Of a DNA stretch of 31,671 nucleotides, positions 10,446 through 19,843 are shown piece by piece; positions within the stretch are counted from its first letter, which is position 1, and each line of letters starts with the position of its first letter. This stretch comes from Paramacrobiotus richtersi. Taxonomy: Eukaryota > Tardigrada > Eutardigrada > Parachela > Macrobiotidae. The position numbers were made by a program, and so were the translations under genes. The DNA lies in NCBI GenBank assembly GCA_034698045.1, contig JAQGAU010000298.1, positions 1 through 31,671 of the forward strand, given 5' to 3'. The notes under the pieces were generated by a model. It worked only from the letters and a program-made list of their open reading frames with translations. It ran no database searches and was not told where the DNA came from.

Positions 10446-12405
10446 TCAGTTCTTCTGCGTCCAGTACGTAATGGTTTCCTGCGGCAAAGCTCGAGTACCT
10501 CTACCTCGGATGTTCTGGTTCTCGGCGGCAGCGGCCTCATCAATACCCAGTGCGGTCTGATCCACTAAGAGTTCAGAAGCCTTCGGTCGATTTCTTGGCT
10601 CAAACTGCAGGCATCTGCCAATGAAGGCCCGCGCACTGTTAGGCACCCAGTCGGGAATCTCAGGACCCTTCTGCTGGTGGTTCAAGTGATAGATCACCGC
10701 CATTTCCGAGTCGATGCTTCGTCCACTTTGGCCTCGGTACAGCGGTGGATGTCCAGTGAGCAGGTGCAGCACAACGCAGCCAAAACTCCAAATGTCACAT
10801 TTGCGTCCAACATTGACGTCGTACGCTGCATTACTGATTTCTGGAGCAGCAAAGCGTCCATCCTGTCCATGTCGCGCACTGATTTCGTGTCGCTGCGTGT
10901 TGTCACCTGCCAGTTGTCGCATGTTATGGAAACCGCCGATTTTGACTGTACCTTTGAATAATGGCCCGGTGAAGAAGATGACCGAGCTGTTGATGTTACG
11001 ATGAACAATGCCATGCTTATGGAGGAAGTCTAAGCCGCGCAGAGCTTCTCCAACCCATTTTTTAATAACACCAAGCGGCAGGGCGAAAGCAGCAGCTTGC
11101 TGAAAGTTACCCCCTGTCAAGAACATATGAAAGGTCATTTCATCATACCTTATTATTTCATTCAGTTTCGTTATCACCAGTCGTACTGACTTTCTCAGCA
11201 TATAATATATTATTACAAGGGTGGTCAGGTACCTGCACAGTGCTCAGAGAAGACCAGGAACTCCGGCATCGAGTAAGAATTGGGCCGTGGCGTGAACTGG
11301 CAGCCATAGTGTTGCACGACATTCTGGTGGCCCTGCTGCAGGGCCCGAATGCGGTAGCAGTCAGCACGCTGTCGAACAGCTGCGTCGTCGCTGTTTTGCA
11401 AAGTTAACAGGTCCAGGAGCTTGCCGTACGCTCGAGTGTACAAATCGCGATCCCGTACTTCGTCGAGCAGCTGAAACTTCCATACCTCCACGGCCGTTCC
11501 ATTTGGTTGGTCAGTGTCAGTACCGACGTTGACGTTGGGGCTGTTTCCCACAAGGATGCTGTAGATGGTGCTGTTAGCCAGATACGGGTGCGGCTTGAGG
11601 TTGGCCACTACAAAATTGCTCACAAGCGGCAGCGTCCGATAGTAGTTTTCGTCCATTGCAAACAGCTTCTCCAGGGAAATGTCCAAGTCAACAAAAGGAT
11701 GCTGTCTTAACTGACTTAAAGAACACCGGTGTGCGGGAACGGGATCCAAGCAGCGTGCGAGAAACTCTTCGCACGCGTATGGCACTATATCCACTGTAAT
11801 CTCTGGACCCACAATTAGACCTTGCTCTTGTCCGCAACCGGCGTAAAACTGCCTCAGTCTCTCCAGGATTGCTGGCTCTGTTAAGTTGAAGTGTTCGGCA
11901 CCGGGGGCACAGCGCAAGGTTCGCCGCAGCCTGAGCGGCTTCCCGAAATTAAGCAGCTGAGCCACCAGACAACCGATCGCCCAGCTATCCACTTTGGATT
12001 CATTTCCAGTTTCCAGAACGATCTCAGGCGGGATATAGGCGACATTTCTCGACGGCTTCGCAACCCATTGTTTCCACAGTTCCGTCGTATTTCTTGGGCT
12101 TCCCAGAGTGAACGTAAGTGGTGAGTTATCGTCATCCCCGCTGGCGTTATGCGTTCGCCGGTACGTAACGTTGTCAGGGAAAATGCCGCCGAAACAGGGC
12201 ACGCCCACGGTTTTGACCGCTGAATCCAGTACAGAGCGGGTGCACTGTCGGACTTGTTGTGTGTTCAGCACCATGATTTCGTCGCGCATGGCCTCTCCCA
12301 AATCTGGAAGGAAAGCAGTATAGTAAGATGGTAGGACTCTATGAACCGAGATTAACTCATAACATACGAATACCACACTGCCTTACTTAGGTCCTGCTGT
12401 GTCAT
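10446..12405 (-). CDS. Gene B: tandem pseudokinase with truncated first domain, 585 aa
   Basis: Three exons, 12405-12387 (19 bases, MTQQDL plus one base), 12303-11233 and 11113-10446, join by phase-1 GT-AG introns of 83 and 119 bases to exactly 586 codons. Domain 1 has no N-lobe. It starts at alpha-E and shows a degenerate loop (GGIFPDN, residues 45-51, no HRD), LGS where DFG should be (73-75), PPE (98-100) and the D-x-W-x-x-G of helix F. A linker then leads to domain 2, whose N-lobe keeps beta4-beta5 (NVVQHYG, FLVFSEHCAGG) but no clear glycine loop or VAIK. Its C-lobe has HRN (401-403), GGF (423-425) and APE. Loss of both catalytic Asp residues marks it as a pseudokinase, presumably a scaffold or allosteric partner. 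The start is set by the small exon, whose paired donor and phase recur in gene C. Confidence 0.85.
12387..12405 (-). other. 19-base first coding exon of gene B
   Basis: The ATG codon is followed by ACACAGCAGGACCTAA and then a GTAAGG donor. It ends in phase 1 and joins the acceptor at 12304 (pyrimidine-rich CTTTCCTTCCAG). Gene C has a first exon of identical length and phase at the same relative place, which supports both. Confidence 0.75.
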
Positions 12406-12620
12406 TTTCGCGAGTAATGTTCTCGTGGAAGTGATGAAATCTCAGTTGGATAATAAGAAGAACCGGACGGCGAACAGTACAACGAGCCGCTGAATTCGCA
12501 CAACAGCTCTCAAATGCACAGTAGGCAAACACAGTGCGCTCAACCAGTCAACGAAGCTCTTGACTTAATAAGTCTGTTTATTTTAACGTCTGTGATACCA
12601 CAGTGACCGCATTACTGCTA

Positions 12621-12735
12621 GTTATTCCCATTCAGTGTACACCATCGGCAAGATACCACAACTGATAAGTTATCACAGGTCGCACTTACTCATTCTTGCA
12701 TCGCACTGCAAACGGTGGGTTCGGCAGTGATGCTA
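12621..12735 (-). promoter_or_regulatory. Conserved block upstream of gene B with GATA-type palindrome
   Basis: This block lies about 220-330 bases before the gene B start. It matches 15785-15870 upstream of gene C over two segments, a TTCCCAxTCAGTGTxCACCAT ... CAACTGATAAG part and a GCATCGxACTGCA ... CGGCA part. The palindrome TGATAAGTTATCA (12663-12675) places two GATA-factor cores back to back. The match is probably inherited from the duplication, and function is inferred only from position and the palindrome. Confidence 0.4.
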
Positions 12736-12882
12736 ACATTGCACATACAGTAACTATACGCGAACCTTTATCGCATACGTTTGTTCAATATTGACCCAGA
12801 GGAACGGCGATATAATTCACATCCGCCACAAACAGTTTTATACCGTTATATTACCTGACCGTTAAGCCACATAGATTTCACA

Positions 12883-12981
12883 TAGGTGCACGAAACAACC
12901 GGACACTCAAGCAAATTTAATCACAAAACGTTGTACTTTTTATTGTGGTTTGCTGGAGTGTCCGGTTGTTTCGTGCATCTA
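12883..12981. repeat. Inverted repeat of about 33-bp arms
   Basis: The left arm (12883-12915, TAGGTGCACGAAACAACCGG onward) pairs with the right arm (12949-12981) with only one or two mismatches, including an exact GCACGAAACAACCGGACACTC match. The loop is about 33 bases and AT-rich. This suits a small foldback element or MITE, or a transcribed hairpin. It lies in the gene B upstream region beyond the conserved block. Confidence 0.85.
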
Positions 12982-13744
12982 GGATGAACTTACACAGTTT
13001 TCACTCGTCCTTGTCAATACGTGCATGGTTATCCAAAAAAGATCCTTCCTTTTGTGTGCTACTGAATACTGATGGCTGACCACCAGGGGCGTTTATTACT
13101 GCCAGGCGCAACGTGAAATTCTCTCCACTTTCCCACCTCTAGAAAGCTCCCACAAATATCAGTACAATTGGTTACGTGATTACTGATCAGTAATAAGTCT
13201 AGTTATTTTGTCGGTAACCGCCTCTCTGATAATACAGTCGGTATGTTTTCTGCTGAAGTAAGGCTTCCCGTTAAGTACAGTCCGAAGCGGAACGAAGCAC
13301 CGTTAGAATAACTGGTGTACTTATGATAAACGTTCGCACAATAAACCGTAATAATACAGTAGATGTACCGTGTGCTAATGTATGCATGTTTGAATCATCG
13401 CGGTGTAACAACATTTCTTTCGCTATGCACAGTGTTGATAATTAAACTTATACACAGTCCTGCACCACAGTTTTGCAATATGATTCAAATAAGGATGGTG
13501 GATGTTTTTATGTACTGTATTTCTGAAACTGTTCAGTTTTGTGCTTTTTAGTACGCTGGTCTTAAATTTTTCTTTTGTAATTTCATTTTGGCAGTGCTTG
13601 CTGGAACAATCAGAACACATTAAACAGCCAGTAACGAGCAGCTGCGAGCGGACTTGCTACGAAATTCTAAGAACAAAGCCAGTCGCCTAAACCAATTCCA
13701 TCACATAGTTCTTATCTGAAATAACTGAGGCAAATTTGAGGTTA

Positions 13745-15627
13745 TTAGTTGTTCTGCGTCCAGTATGCAGAGACATCCTGCGGAAAAGCTTCTCCAGTTC
13801 GGTGATTGTGGTACTCGACGAGAGCGGCTTCGTCCACTGCTAGTGCGTTGTGATTTTCCTGCAAGAGACCAGCAGCGCTTGGTCGGTCCGCGGGATCGAA
13901 CTGCAGGCATTTGGCAAGGAACGCGCGGACGCTCGCAGGTACCCAGTCAGGAATTTCCGGGCCCTGTTTCTGGTTGTTCAAACGATAAACCACCGCCATT
14001 TCCGTATCGATTGCTCTGCCACTCTGCCCTGTATACACCGGAGGCTTACCACTGACCAAGTGCAGCACAACGCAACCCACGCTCCAGATGTCGCTTTTGC
14101 GGCCAACGTTGACGGTGTAGTCCGGGCTGTTGATTTCTGGAGGAACAAAGCGCCCATCTTGTCCGTGGCGGGCGCTCACTTCATGTTTCTGGGTCTTGTC
14201 TCCGTCCAGCTGTCGCATATTGTGGAAACCTCCGATTTTGACTGTGCCTTTGAATGAAGGCTCGCTGAAGAAGATGATGGCACTGTTGATGTTGCGGTGC
14301 ACAATCCCGTGCTTGTGAAGGAAGTCCATGCCGCGCAGCACTTCTCCAGTCCATTTCTGGATAATGTTAATTGGAAGACGGAAAGCGGAGGCCAGCTGGA
14401 AGTTTCCTCCTGTAAAAAGAAGCGCATTAGAGGTCGTAGTTGGGCGGCCGCTGGTCTCGCGTACCTGTACAGTGTTCACTAAACACTTGGAATTCCGGCA
14501 TCGAGTAAGTATTCGGTCGCGGAACAAACCGGCAACCAAAGTGACGAACGATATTCTGGTTACCCTGTTGTAGAGCGCGGATACGATAGAAGCCGGCGCG
14601 TTGTCTAGTGCTCTCGTCGTTGCTCTTGTCAAAAGCTAGCACATCCAGCAGCTTACCGTACGCTCGAGTGTAGAGATCATGATCCAGAGCTTCATTCAGC
14701 AATTGAAATTTCCACACTTCGATGGGCTGCTGACTGCCAATATCTGAACTGTCCCCCACGTGAATAGTACAGGTGGTGGTGCTGGCTAAGTGCGGATGCA
14801 GCCTCACATTGCTCAGTGTACAATTCTTGATGATTGGCAGAGTTTGGTAGTACTCTTGATCTTTGGCCAAGAGTTCTTCCAGGGACAAGCGTACATCAAC
14901 AAATACGTGATTCCTTAACTGGTCAAGAGTCCATCGTTCTGCCGGAACAGGATCCAAGCAGTGCGCTAAGAAATCTTCACACGCGTATGGAATTTTGGCT
15001 GTATCATTGGTGTCTGTGGTCTTTGACAGTATGGAAGCAATTTCCGGACCCACGTTAAGACCTCGCTTTTGCCCGATGCCGGTATAAAACTCTTTCAGTC
15101 GGTCTAGAATTGCTGGCTGTTTCACATCGAAGTGTTCGAGACCAGAAGCGTAGCGCCAGTGTCGCCTGAGCCGTAGCGGTTTTCCGTAATTAAACAGCTG
15201 AATCAGCAGACAACCGACCGCCCAACTGTCCACTTTGGATTTGTCCCCCTCTAGCGGTGTCAGAATCTCCTCCGGTGGGATGTACGCAATATTGCTCGAT
15301 TGTTCCGTAATCGTAATCCATTGGTTCCATAGTTGCGTGACGTCTCTGGGAGCGCCAAGAGCGAACGTAAGCCGTGGATCACGGTGGTACGTAACATTAT
15401 CGAGAAAGATGCCACCATGACACGATTCTCTTCCGGCTGCAGAGTCCAGTATAGAGCGGACACATTGACGGATCTCTTGCATATCGAGGATGACAATTTC
15501 TTTGCGCATATCTTGGCCCAAGTCTGCGGTGTTAAGGTGAATGTACATCATAATATTGTAACGATATTATTTCACTGTTAATTGCTTAGTTTTTGACACG
15601 CTTCTTACTTTTCTCCTGTAGCGCCAT
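13745..15627 (-). CDS. Gene C: tandem pseudokinase, close paralogue of B, 580 aa
   Basis: Exons 15627-15609 (19 bases, MALQEK plus one base), 15523-14465 and 14409-13745 join by phase-1 GT-AG introns of 85 and 55 bases to exactly 581 codons. Architecture matches gene B. Domain 1 is C-lobe only, with a CHGGIFLDNVTY loop, FALGAPRD at the DFG position, YIPPE and KVDSWAVGC. Domain 2 has NIVRHFG and VFSEHCTGG in its N-lobe, then HRN at 397-399, GGF at 419-421, PPE and DIWSVGC. The C-termini of B and C both finish YWTQ-x-N. Compared with B there is a longer insert before PYACEDF and a shorter loop after LDNVTY. The last intron is only 55 bases and is itself open in frame, so a longer read-through frame at 13745-14632 is an artefact. 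Likely a catalytically dead scaffold. Confidence 0.85.
15609..15627 (-). other. 19-base first coding exon of gene C
   Basis: The ATG codon is followed by GCGCTACAGGAGAAAA and then a GTAAGAAG donor, joined in phase 1 to the acceptor ACCGCAG ending at 15524. Length, phase and position match the first exon of gene B. The ATG context, ACC before ATGG, is favourable for initiation. Confidence 0.75.
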
Positions 15628-16440
15628 GGTGTTTGTTGCGATCCCGGAAAGCATTCAGGAGCAGGGTTCGGTATCAGTACGACTGGATATGGTGGGGCTG
15701 GGCACAATGCTCTGAACCAGACAACAAACCTTTATTCAATTGAATGAGCTGCTGATCGTAGGGTCTGCGACACCCCAGTGCTGCTGCCGATTCCCACTCA
15801 GTGTTCACCATGGGCAAACGCCGCAACTGATAAGCTATCGCATCGTACTGCAGAGAAACGGGCTCGGCAAAAATAAATATTACGTATGCAATGCAATGGG
15901 TCTGCACTTGGGAGCCTAGCTTATCACACAGTCTTGTTTACTGTTGCCCCGGAGCAAACGATGATGTGACTCACCTGCAGACCTAACAAGTTTATGCCGG
16001 AATACGATTTTTCAAACGCTCCGCAGTTTCACCATGAATGCACGGAACAACTACCCAGTAATCATGCAATGTTTCAACTTGGAAAACATTAATTTTAATG
16101 TTGAGTGCGTATTGGTCAGCAACAGTTCAAACATTGGAGGCGTTTCTTATAGGAGCTCACCTCTTGCTTACACTGTTTTCAGATTATCATGAATAAAAAG
16201 TGCTCTGCAGTGCTTTACCACCGAAAAACGTTCCTTCCATACCAACACAATCACGTATCTACTACCAATACAATTCAGTTATACAATTACGTAACTACTG
16301 ACTTCCGGTTTGTTTCTCAAACACGCTTTCCAAAATAGTTTGCCGACAAGTTTGTCCCGATAACACAGCCATCAGATTCTATTGTATAAAGGTGGGACTT
16401 CGCGATAAATACATTCCGAAATGTGCAAAACGCGGTCGAA
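15628..16440. other. Spacer between divergent copies C and D
   Basis: It contains the conserved block upstream of gene C and a 57-codon ATG frame at about 16033-16206 (plus) without recognisable motifs. A TATAAAG at 16385-16391 lies about 65-80 bases before kinase homology begins in D. Whether it is a promoter is unknown. Confidence 0.4.
15785..15870 (-). promoter_or_regulatory. Conserved block upstream of gene C with GATA-type near-palindrome
   Basis: This is homologous to 12621-12735 upstream of gene B and lies about 160-245 bases before the gene C start. It holds TGATAAGCTATCG (15828-15840), a slightly imperfect version of the palindrome in B. The B copy carries about 20 extra bases between its two conserved segments. 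In C the block is also open in frame (15674-15907), but B has a stop there, so coding is unlikely. Confidence 0.4.
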
Positions 16441-18524
16441 AAATCTCGTTCAATAAAGCAACATAAAGCAGCGTTCGTGCAGCACTAGATGGAGCCATTG
16501 CGGCTTATCCCGACCACGGTCATATTTTTGGACAACATGACGTACCAAGTCCGTCGCAACTGAGCTTCCCTCTCGGCGATCACATCGACGTGACGACCCT
16601 GTGGGACCAATGGCTGACGGACAGCTCGCCCAACGTGGCTTACATTCCACCGGAAGGGATCCTGGCGTGGCCGGAAATGCCGACCGATAAAGATAAACTG
16701 GACGGATGGGCGGTCGGATGCTTGCTGGTTCAGCTGCTGGACTACGGTCGCCCATTGCGACTTTTGCGGCAGCTGCCTTATGACCGGAGCGCCGAGGTTT
16801 TTCAGTGGAAGAAACCTCTGACTGACAGCCTCAAGGATTTCTACGCAGGAGCTGGTCAAGAAGGTAATCCCGTCATTGCCCCGCGATCACGTTAAGGCAG
16901 AACCCACTACTCACAGCGCCCTACGCCTGCGAAGACTTCCTCGCCCGATGTTTAGCGAATAACTCGGCCCAGCGCTTGACTTTGCGAGAACTGCTGGACC
17001 ATCCATACGTCGACATGAACTTGTCTTGGAGCCAACTATCTGCCAATGAAAAGAAATACTATGAAACGCCACCGATCAAGGAAGGGTTTACAGTGCAAAT
17101 TACGCACAATCAACACTCGTTTTTGGTCAATAACCCGATACTATCCATTCACCTCGGGCGCTTGTTCTGGCAAAACAGCAACTCCGATCAGGTGGACAGC
17201 CAACGCGAGCCGGAAACGGTTGAAGTGTGGATCTTCCATTTGTATGATGAGAAGAACGAGCGGCCGCTTTACGCCAAAGCGTTGGGACAAGTGTTGCACG
17301 TGTCCAGTCCTGGGCGTCATAGCAACCGGAATGTCCTGGCAAAGGCGCCTGGGAGGCTGTACGGAATCCGAGCTTTGCAAGATGGCTCCAAGAACATTGT
17401 GCACCATTACGGATGCGAGTTTATCCCGCCACCAAACCGAATTTCGGCAGCGGCATTCCGTGTCTTTACCGAGCACTGTCCAGGTAAAAGTTAGTTCATT
17501 GTCGTCGAGTGCATTTCGTCGAAACGACGGTCTTAGAATCACAAACCATACGGAATAGGTCTGTTAGGATTATTAATCAAGCAGCAGTAATGTGTTAGGG
17601 CCGAACATTTAGCCTGTTCCTCCTGGTAAAGCAGTCAGCTTGACTCAACCATGAAGACACAAAACGGCAACATTGGTAATGTCGGTCACTGCCAAAGTAA
17701 GAAAGGGAAATCCAAACGCTCGCTTCGCGAAGCGATTTGTATGCTGTCGCCATAACCTTGTCCTGGCATTCACTCTGCGCAATGCCGTCTGAGTATCAGC
17801 ACTCTATTTTATTACAGGGGGAACCTTTAATGATGCAGCTGCATCGCCCGTGCCGGTCCACGTAATCGGCAAATGGATAGCATCGATGTTAAGCGGCCTG
17901 AAATTTCTTCATTCCCATGGAATCATCCACCGCAACTTGCACAGCAAGGTCATTTTTTTCACTCATCATCCCTTCCAGGGCACTATCAAGATCGGTGATT
18001 TCCACAACATGCGCCAGCTACAATCGGACACCACCCAGAAACGCGAAGTCAGCGCCCGCGGAGGGGAGGACGGCCGGTTTGTTTCTCCGGAAATCGTGGA
18101 CGAGTACAAGGACGGTGTCAACATCGGACGCAAAAGCAACATCTGGAGCGTGGGTTGCATTGCTCTGCATTTGGTCAGTGGGGAAGCTCCGTTGTATAAA
18201 AGCCAGCTAGGTCGTCCCTGGAGACGCATCGAGACGGAGACGGCTGTTAGATACCACTTAAATAAAACGAGAACCCTCCCGGAGATCGAAGAATGGGTGC
18301 CGGGAAGCGTGCGTCGTTTCATTGAGCGCTGCATGCAGTTCACACCGAGTGAGCGGCCATCTGCAGCGGATTTGCTGGACAATGCACCCAACGGGTTGTT
18401 TTCGGATGAGACGGCTATCGAACTGCTCAAGTCTCAACTACCGCGAAGGTCATTCTGGCGAGGAACTCCCGAAAGAAACTATCGTGTACTGACTACTGGG
18501 ACAATGGCGCGCAGTGAAGTTTAA
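16441..18524 (+). pseudogene. Copy D: inverted tandem-pseudokinase paralogue, probably decaying
   Basis: Homology to B and C runs along the plus strand with the second-domain junction intact: donor after 17483, acceptor at 17817, phase 1, then an exon to a stop at 18522-18524. Domain 2 reads HRN (HGIIHRNL), DFH and SPE. Damage is seen in four places. A TAA at 16464-16466 interrupts the alpha-E homology, and no 19-base start exon was found. The LDNMTYQVRRN loop is in a different frame from its flanks (about 16525-16560). After GQE the frame hits a stop at 16893-16895, unless 16864-16916 (GT ... CACAG, 53 bases, phase 1) is a new intron. The C-terminal DYWDN match lies in another frame, so the end differs from B and C. 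The open 16976-17483 and 17818-18524 parts argue for recent decay, or for an altered gene still expressed. Assembly error could mimic the single-base shifts. Confidence 0.65.
17720..17735. repeat. 16-bp perfect palindrome in the copy D intron
   Basis: TCGCTTCGCGAAGCGA reads the same on both strands and lies in the 334-base intron between the two large exons of copy D. It resembles the arm of the palindrome at 20197-20221 (CGAAGCG core). Confidence 0.7.
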
Positions 18525-19297
18525 GCACAGGCTGAGTTACAACAATTGTGTGATTCTTTACATCATACATATAACATTGTAATACTGCTTACGTAATGTG
18601 ATGTCACTGCCTATTTGTTAAATGATACAGATACAGATATCGTGCCTCACGGTTCTTGGTTCTGTTCGATGCCTGGTTCCCAATTTCCCTGTTATGTCAG
18701 TATTTCTCCTAGGTTTGTGAGCAAGTGGGCAATAAACCAGCCATGGTACAGTGTACGTTAACAGATCTGTATAGGGATGACCTACAGAAAAGTCATAATG
18801 TTCCCATATTTGATATCATGCATAGAAGTGAGCACTTGATCTGGATTTTAATAAACTGCGCATCACATCATAATTATGGTCATCAAAGCTGAGCAGAGTA
18901 GCAGAGCCGCAGAATGAGCAAATATCCAGCTGACTAACATATTTTTCAAGTGAGCAAATTGTCGGCCACGCGCCGCACCTGGAAGGCAAACTCCAGATCA
19001 CGCGACCACAGTGACGCATCACAATCACAATACATATACGACGCACCCATTCTTAATCAGTGATAACCTCACATTTTGAACAGGAATTGGGTCATGAATG
19101 ACATGAGGATTCGACGGTGTTGAAATTTTGATAAACGTCTAATCCGAGGTAGAGATTACGGCAAGTTCGCAGAGCGTCCAGGATGCTGAACTGTCAGCAA
19201 GTTGTAACTGTCTGTGGTGCCCACTACCCGGTATCCGTTCATCTCCATCTATTTGGTTAAAGCAGTGTTCTACTGTGCGTTCCTGTATTTACGGGGC
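18525..19297. other. Spacer with no visible gene
   Basis: This is the downstream flank of copy D and of small-gene copy 1, so the two genes converge here. Open frames are short and not ATG-supported or motif-bearing. Confidence 0.5.
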
Positions 19298-19843
19298 TCA
19301 ACTGGTTGTGCAAGGCGTTAATGTGGAGCTTTTCTTGCAGCAACGAAACCAACTCCTAACGAATCCGGTCAGGCGGAAAATCCTCGATACACGGTAACGG
19401 AAGCCTTTGCGCTTCTTCTCGCACTTGGTCGGGTTCGTCAGGTTGGTCAGGTTGGTTGTAGAACGATCAGTAATATCGTCATCATCTTCCTCCTCATCCC
19501 AGTCGTTCTCTTCTTTGATAACCTATAGATAAGCCACACATGTCTGTCAGTGTCGTGGGAAAACACTCCATGAAGCTTAAACAAATTACCAACTACAGTA
19601 CTGACAATAAGCCAAGTGCAAACCTTCGCCATGATGAAACATTTCGGACGAGCTTACCGATAGCGCCGCGTCCAGTTGGCGTTCCTTCGTTTTGACGTTC
19701 TTTGGGTTAGCAGTGACAGTCGAAGCCTTTGGCTGCTCCTTGGTACATGCCGGCTTTTTTTTGCGTTTACGGATGATTTTGAAAGGAGGATGGACATTGT
19801 ACAGATCGTAACCGGATTTAATGATCGGTGTCATGAACGCCAT
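19298..19843 (-). CDS. TPIxK/HPP small-protein family copy 1, 136 aa
   Basis: Two exons, 19843-19658 (62 codons) and 19522-19298 (75 codons with TGA), join by a phase-0 intron of 135 bases (GTAAGC ... CTATAG). The protein starts MAFMTPIIKSGYDLYNVHPP, the box shared with copies 2 to 4. A very basic stretch (IIRKRKKK) and a Lys/Thr/Pro-rich linker follow. Exon 2 opens with an acidic run (EENDWDEEEDDDD), then a Thr/Asn segment and a C-terminal basic-hydrophobic helix (FRYRVSRIFRLTGFVRSWF) followed by CC. There is no signal peptide and no known enzyme motif. The basic stretch could direct it to the nucleus or to a partner. I do not recognise the family. The start is the ATG directly before the conserved box. 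The second exon is supported by matching phase, splice sites and acidic start in copy 4. Confidence 0.75.

Larger units (their letters stand above)
12406..13744. other. Spacer between genes B and C
   Basis: Apart from the conserved upstream block and the hairpin at 12883-12981, I see no gene. Open frames around 13363-13690 are short and lack any recognisable motif. Confidence 0.45.

Noticed and set aside
15674-15907. Minus frame upstream of gene C ending in an SEHCA-like peptide, a possible N-lobe exon
   Set aside because: There is no usable donor after it, and the homologous block upstream of gene B carries an in-frame stop. The 19-base exon explains the start better.
16385-16391. TATAAAG upstream of copy D
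   Set aside because: The spacing is plausible, but D has no clear start codon or first exon, so no promoter can be assigned.
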